A DNA stretch of 17,570 bases from an uncultured Collinsella sp. Its GTDB lineage: Bacteria > Actinomycetota > Coriobacteriia > Coriobacteriales > Coriobacteriaceae. Positions 14,617 to 17,570 of the stretch are shown here, piece by piece. The stretch spans positions 1 through 17,570 of the forward strand of contig CABVBR010000026.1 of NCBI GenBank assembly GCA_902496645.1. Reading direction: 5' to 3'. How positions within the stretch are numbered: position 1 is the first letter of the stretch; each line of letters opens with the position of its first letter. The notes under the pieces are model-generated. The model saw only the letters and a list, made by a program, of their open reading frames with translations. It made no database searches and had not been told where the DNA came from. The position numbers and the translations under genes were made by a program.

Positions 14617-14682
14617 AGTTGCGGTGGAATAGTTCCTGAATCAGCCAATCAAATGGCAAACAGGAACTATTTCACCGCAACT
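14617..14682. repeat. 66-nt palindromic element, copy 1 (also likely terminator)
   Basis: The ends are the 15-mer AGTTGCGGTGGAATA and its inverse TATTTCACCGCAACT, with one mismatch. Pairing continues through GTTCCTG/CAGGAAC to a 22-bp stem. TTTTCT follows the plus-strand end, so it can terminate the zinc-ribbon gene. Read in reverse complement it aligns with copy 2 (14957-15023), including CTGTTTG(C/G)C at the same offset, so the two are relatives and not chance hairpins. Confidence 0.75.
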
Positions 14683-14728
14683 TTTCTATAAATCGGATTT
14701 CTGGCTGAGACTAAGTTTGTAACATTAC

Positions 14729-14879
14729 AAAACTATGCCGGATTACGGGCTGAATTGACAACCTCTATCCATTCCGGCAAATTGCTAATTTCAACAAGCC
14801 ATCTACCTGCGGTTTTATTATCTGCAATTTCGCCGTGGTCGAGAAGTTCATACCCAGCCCCGTAATCCGCCCTACTTTT
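14729..14879. repeat. ~150-nt imperfect palindrome
   Basis: The outer ends AAAACTATGCCGGATTACG (14729-14747) and the reverse complement of 14861-14879 match at 16 of 19 positions. The inner arms remain alignable: CGGCAAATTGC near 14775 faces the reverse complement of GCAATTTCGCCG near 14824. The centre is near 14804. The sequence is AT-richer than the flanking genes and encodes no convincing protein. It may be a decayed miniature mobile element or a long-hairpin RNA. Confidence 0.6.
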
Positions 14880-14956
14880 GATAACAGCAAGAGTAAGACG
14901 GGGCTATTTTTACTACACTTTACCGCTTTTGCAATTTACGCTCGCATAATCTCCTG

Positions 14957-15023
14957 AGTTGCGGTGAAATAAGGACTGTTTGGCGGGTAGATGCCGATAT
15001 TCAATCCCTATTTCACCGCAACT
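14957..15023. repeat. 67-nt palindromic element, copy 2
   Basis: AGTTGCGGTGAAATA (14957-14971) and TATTTCACCGCAACT (15009-15023) are a perfect 15-bp inverted pair with a 37-nt centre. The centre shares short blocks with copy 1 in the opposite orientation. It ends 6 nt from the rsmB stop codon. Read on the minus strand there is no T-tract, so its use as an rsmB terminator is doubtful. Both copies are preceded by a CTC-N-TG context on the plus strand. Confidence 0.72.
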
Positions 15024-15029
15024 TAGAAG

Positions 15030-16430
15030 TTACTTGCGGATGAGTCTGGCGCAGAAGTGGCCGTCGTAGGAGTCGGCGTTTGTGGGGACGCTTTGGAAGA
15101 GGCCGCGGTCGTTTTGGCGGACGGATACGAGCTTCTTGGCCTGCTCGAACTCAGGGAGTTGCAGAATCTGGGCTTCGGAGAGCGATTCTACGAAAAAGCC
15201 CTCGCCCTCGGGTGATGCCAAGAACGCATCCACGACCTGCGTGTTCTCCTCGTCAAAGACCGAGCACGTCGCATAGATAAGCTCACCGCCGGCGGCCACG
15301 CGCGCGGCTGCCTCCTTAAGCATCGTCAACTGCAGCTTGGGCAGCTCGCGCGTCACATCGTTCTCGGTCAAACGCCACGGAATCTCGGGGTGACGGCGCA
15401 TGGTACCGGTGCCCGAGCATGGCGCATCGATAAACACCGTGTCGAACAGGGCAGGCTCACCGAGCATGGCATCAAAGGACGTAAGCACTTCATCGAGCTC
15501 GCACGCATCGCCCGAAACCGTACGAACGCCCGAGATGCCCGCCTTATGTAGGCGCGCGAGATTCTGATCGCACTTGCGATCGTGCAGGTCGAGCGCGGTA
15601 TGCTGGCGCTCGTAGCCGGCACGCTTGGCCTGGCACATCATCACATAGGTCTTCGTGCCACGACCGGCGCCGATCTCCAGACAACGCCCGGGACGAGTCG
15701 CCGCGGTCGCGATAAGCTGAGCATTCAGGTCCGAAGCCACGGCCGCAGCACGCTCAAACACGCCCGATGCAACGGTAACCTGAGCATCGACCGGAGCATG
15801 GCAGCCGGGAAAAACAGGTGCCACGAGCTGCGAGATATACGGATCCGGCTTGGTCGCAAAGGCGTTCTCATGCAGGGCGAGCGGCGCAGGCGCCAGATTG
15901 CCGGCAAAGTTGAGCGCGCCCTCGGGCGTATCGAACGAGGCCATAATGCGGGCGCACAGCCAACACGGCAGACCCATCAGACGCGACAGGCGAACCAGGC
16001 GGCGCTCGGACTCATCCACGTCAGACGCCGTGGCAAAATCCTCAACGTTGTCCGCAACCTTGTGCAGCACCGCGTTAGCCAGGCCCGCAGCAGACTTGGC
16101 ACCGCTGCGCACCAGCTCAACACCCTGGCTCACGGCAACGCGGCCCGGCGTATGCAGGTAGAGCATCTCGAAGGCCGAGATGCGAAGCGCCATGCGCACG
16201 CGCGGCGCGACCTTTTTAGGCTTATCCAGAAACTGGTCGAGCAGCTCATCCAAAATGCCCTGCGTGGCGGCAACACCGAGCGCTAAACGCGCTGCAAACG
16301 CGGAATCGCGCTGGTCAATGGCCTTGGCAGAAGCACGGGAGGACAGCACGTCGCGCGCGTACATGCCGCGGCGATCGGCCTCCATCAACACATCGAGCGC
16401 AAGCTTGCGCGCGGGAGACAACTTACTCAT
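15030..16430 (-). CDS. rsmB: 16S rRNA (cytosine967-C5)-methyltransferase RsmB-like
   Basis: The product is a 466-residue SAM-dependent rRNA m5C methyltransferase. The N-terminal ~130 residues are NusB-like and helical, for RNA binding. The catalytic domain has a SAM loop at 250-261 (CLEIGAGRGTKT), DAPCSGTGTMRRHPEIPWR with C338, and YATCSVFDEENTQ with the nucleophile C389. Both cysteines of the family are present. The SAM loop departs from the usual D-x-C-A-A-P-G-G-K-T. ATG 16430 overlaps the fmt stop as ATGA and has GGGGTG 7 nt upstream. An in-frame GTG at 16445 would add five residues inside fmt. The fmt-rsmB order is common in bacteria and supports the call. Target base C967 is by family analogy only. 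Confidence 0.9.
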   Translation of the reverse strand: MSKLSPARKLALDVLMEADRRGMYARDVLSSRASAKAIDQRDSAFAARLALGVAATQGILDELLDQFLDKPKKVAPRVRMALRISAFEMLYLHTPGRVAVSQGVELVRSGAKSAAGLANAVLHKVADNVEDFATASDVDESERRLVRLSRLMGLPCWLCARIMASFDTPEGALNFAGNLAPAPLALHENAFATKPDPYISQLVAPVFPGCHAPVDAQVTVASGVFERAAAVASDLNAQLIATAATRPGRCLEIGAGRGTKTYVMMCQAKRAGYERQHTALDLHDRKCDQNLARLHKAGISGVRTVSGDACELDEVLTSFDAMLGEPALFDTVFIDAPCSGTGTMRRHPEIPWRLTENDVTRELPKLQLTMLKEAAARVAAGGELIYATCSVFDEENTQVVDAFLASPEGEGFFVESLSEAQILQLPEFEQAKKLVSVRQNDRGLFQSVPTNADSYDGHFCARLIRK

Positions 16431-17347
16431 GACAAAACACCCCACGTAAGGTCGGCGCCCTGAAGACCGGCAGCCCAGGCGGAAGCAGCCATCGCACGCT
16501 TACCATCGGGCTTAACCACGAGCAGCTCAACCGCGCCATCGGAAAGCCCCAGGTAGACGCGTTTGGCTTTAACGAGCACCAGACCCTCGCCAAGCGACAC
16601 ATCAGCCGGCGCAGCATCGAGCACGCGAACCGTCTTGCCAGCAATCACGCAACGAGCAGGCGCGGTATCGGACGAAGCGAGCACATGACGAACGCAATCG
16701 AGCGCCGCCATCTGCGGATCAAGACGCATCTCCCGCTTGGAAATCTTGGCGGCATGAGTGACGAGCGACTCATCCTGCTCAGTCCAAACAGCCGAGCCAT
16801 CGGCAAGCGAAGGAAGCGTATCGGCAAGCAACTTACCGCCAAGCTCACCAAGCTCCATCGTGAGCGCCTCGGCATGCTTACCGGTAACCGACGTAGACGC
16901 CTGGGCACAATAAGCGCCGGTATCCACGCCATGCCCAATGCGCATAATAGAAACGCCAGCAACCTCGTCACCAGCAAGAATGGCACGCTGAATAGGAGCA
17001 GCGCCACGCCAACGAGGCAGCAGCGAAGCATGAACATTCACAATACCAAGCGGCGCCATATGCAGCACCTCATCAGGCAAAATGCAGCCATAGGCAGCCA
17101 CACAGAAAATATCGGCATCCGAAGCCTGGAGCGCCGCAACAACCTCGGGCGTCATACGATTGGCCTCAACAACCGGCAACCCCAGCTCAAGCGCCTTGGC
17201 CTTAACAGGAGAAGGCTCAAGCTTCTTACCACGTCCACGAACAGCATCGGGACGAGTAATTACGAGCGCAACCTCATTGCCGGCCTCAACAAGCGAAGTC
17301 AGCGAAGGCACAGCAAAATCAGGCGTACCCATAAACACAATACGCAT
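16427..17347 (-). CDS. fmt: Methionyl-tRNA formyltransferase
   Basis: Fmt formylates Met-tRNAfMet using 10-formyl-tetrahydrofolate, for translation initiation. The 306 residues match the family's usual length. The N-terminal formyltransferase domain shows MGTPDFAVPSL, then N104, H106 (NVHASLLPRWRGAAPIQ) and D142 (GVDTG), the catalytic triad equivalent to N106/H108/D144 of the E. coli enzyme. A C-terminal OB-like domain of about 100 residues follows. AGGAGA lies about 9 nt before ATG 17347. Its TGA overlaps the rsmB ATG by 4 nt, so the two are translationally coupled. Nothing is missing. Confidence 0.95.
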   Translation of the reverse strand: MRIVFMGTPDFAVPSLTSLVEAGNEVALVITRPDAVRGRGKKLEPSPVKAKALELGLPVVEANRMTPEVVAALQASDADIFCVAAYGCILPDEVLHMAPLGIVNVHASLLPRWRGAAPIQRAILAGDEVAGVSIMRIGHGVDTGAYCAQASTSVTGKHAEALTMELGELGGKLLADTLPSLADGSAVWTEQDESLVTHAAKISKREMRLDPQMAALDCVRHVLASSDTAPARCVIAGKTVRVLDAAPADVSLGEGLVLVKAKRVYLGLSDGAVELLVVKPDGKRAMAASAWAAGLQGADLTWGVLS

Positions 17348-17570
17348 AAAAGTAAGTCTCCTCTCAACAACGAGCCGAGACGGCTACAAAAGAAGCGTTC
17401 CAGGTCGCAAGCGCACCCAGCCGCAAGAACAGTTCAACAAAGACAAATATACCCAAAAACAAAGAAAGAGCCGCATAAAAGCAGCCCCCCAACAAAGCAC
17501 CTATCAGCGAAGACGCCTATCCCTGACCCAACGGCACCCGGGCGAGACAAGCAGCGTCAACGTAGTCCCC
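17348..17570. other. Gap upstream of fmt, no gene assigned
   Basis: These 223 bases carry the fmt ribosome site and a terminator-like hairpin on the minus strand. Beyond about 17504 a minus-strand reading frame could be the last 17-21 codons of an upstream gene, but two frames are open to a stop and neither is recognisable. No complete gene fits. Confidence 0.5.
17450..17486 (-). terminator. Terminator-like hairpin upstream of fmt (minus strand)
   Basis: Read on the minus strand, GGCTGC (17481-17486) pairs with GCGGCT (17469-17474), two of the six pairs being G-U, around TTTTAT. CTTTCTTTGTTTTT follows. The stem is weak but the T-rich tail is good. It would end a minus-strand gene lying mostly outside the window and implies fmt has its own promoter. 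Confidence 0.45.

Noticed and set aside
14614..14691. 25-codon frame running through palindromic element copy 1
   Set aside because: It merely reads through the inverted repeat; no ribosome site and no independent support.
14617..15023. CRISPR-like array from repeated 15-mers
   Set aside because: The repeats are in inverted pairs with unequal spacing, and there are no cas genes.
17504..17570. 3' end of an upstream minus-strand gene
   Set aside because: Two frames reach stops (near 17517 and 17504) and neither short peptide can be assigned; too little sequence.

Overview
The window is high-GC bacterial DNA with strongly G/C-ending codons. Its main content is a glycogen synthesis and degradation locus. 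I infer a gut Coriobacteriia of the Collinsella type. The reasons are the Firmicutes-style GlgC/GlgD pair in a high-GC background, the fused GH13-GH77 enzyme, Ala/Lys-rich protein tails of the kind seen in actinobacterial nucleoid proteins, and a downstream fmt-rsmB pair. This assignment comes from recognition, not from a database search.

Layout: 23-712 (minus) is a HAD phosphatase/phosphomutase-like gene. It is divergent from glgB across about 350 bp holding palindromic operator-like sites and a structured glgB leader. From 1059 to 10652 (plus) come glgB, glgP, glgC, glgD and glgA. The larger gaps in this run each carry a GC-rich hairpin without a clear T-tract. A terminator follows glgA, then a 97-nt near-perfect inverted repeat, then two more copies of the glgB-type operator motif. 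Next is a separately promoted 1098-residue fusion of a neopullulanase-like GH13 and a GH77 4-alpha-glucanotransferase (10961-14257). A terminator and a small FmdB-type zinc-ribbon gene follow. The convergent gap 14583-15029 is gene-free, AT-richer and packed with three palindromic elements. On the minus strand, fmt (16427-17347) and rsmB (15030-16430) overlap as ATGA.

How the genes work together: GlgC/GlgD make ADP-glucose, GlgA elongates the chains and GlgB branches them. GlgP phosphorolyses outer chains. The GH13-GH77 fusion could handle limit dextrin, much as the two active sites of eukaryotic debranching enzyme do. I see no glgX-type gene in the window.

The most unusual feature is that GlgB and GlgA, the two polymer-handling enzymes, carry histone-H1-like low-complexity tails, while GlgP, GlgC and GlgD do not. 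The GlgA tail is 293 residues of alternating acidic and basic blocks with a repeating KPAAK unit. The GlgB tail is 70 almost purely basic residues. Both share a TRKRTS motif. GlgB also has Gly where the GH13 region I His is expected.
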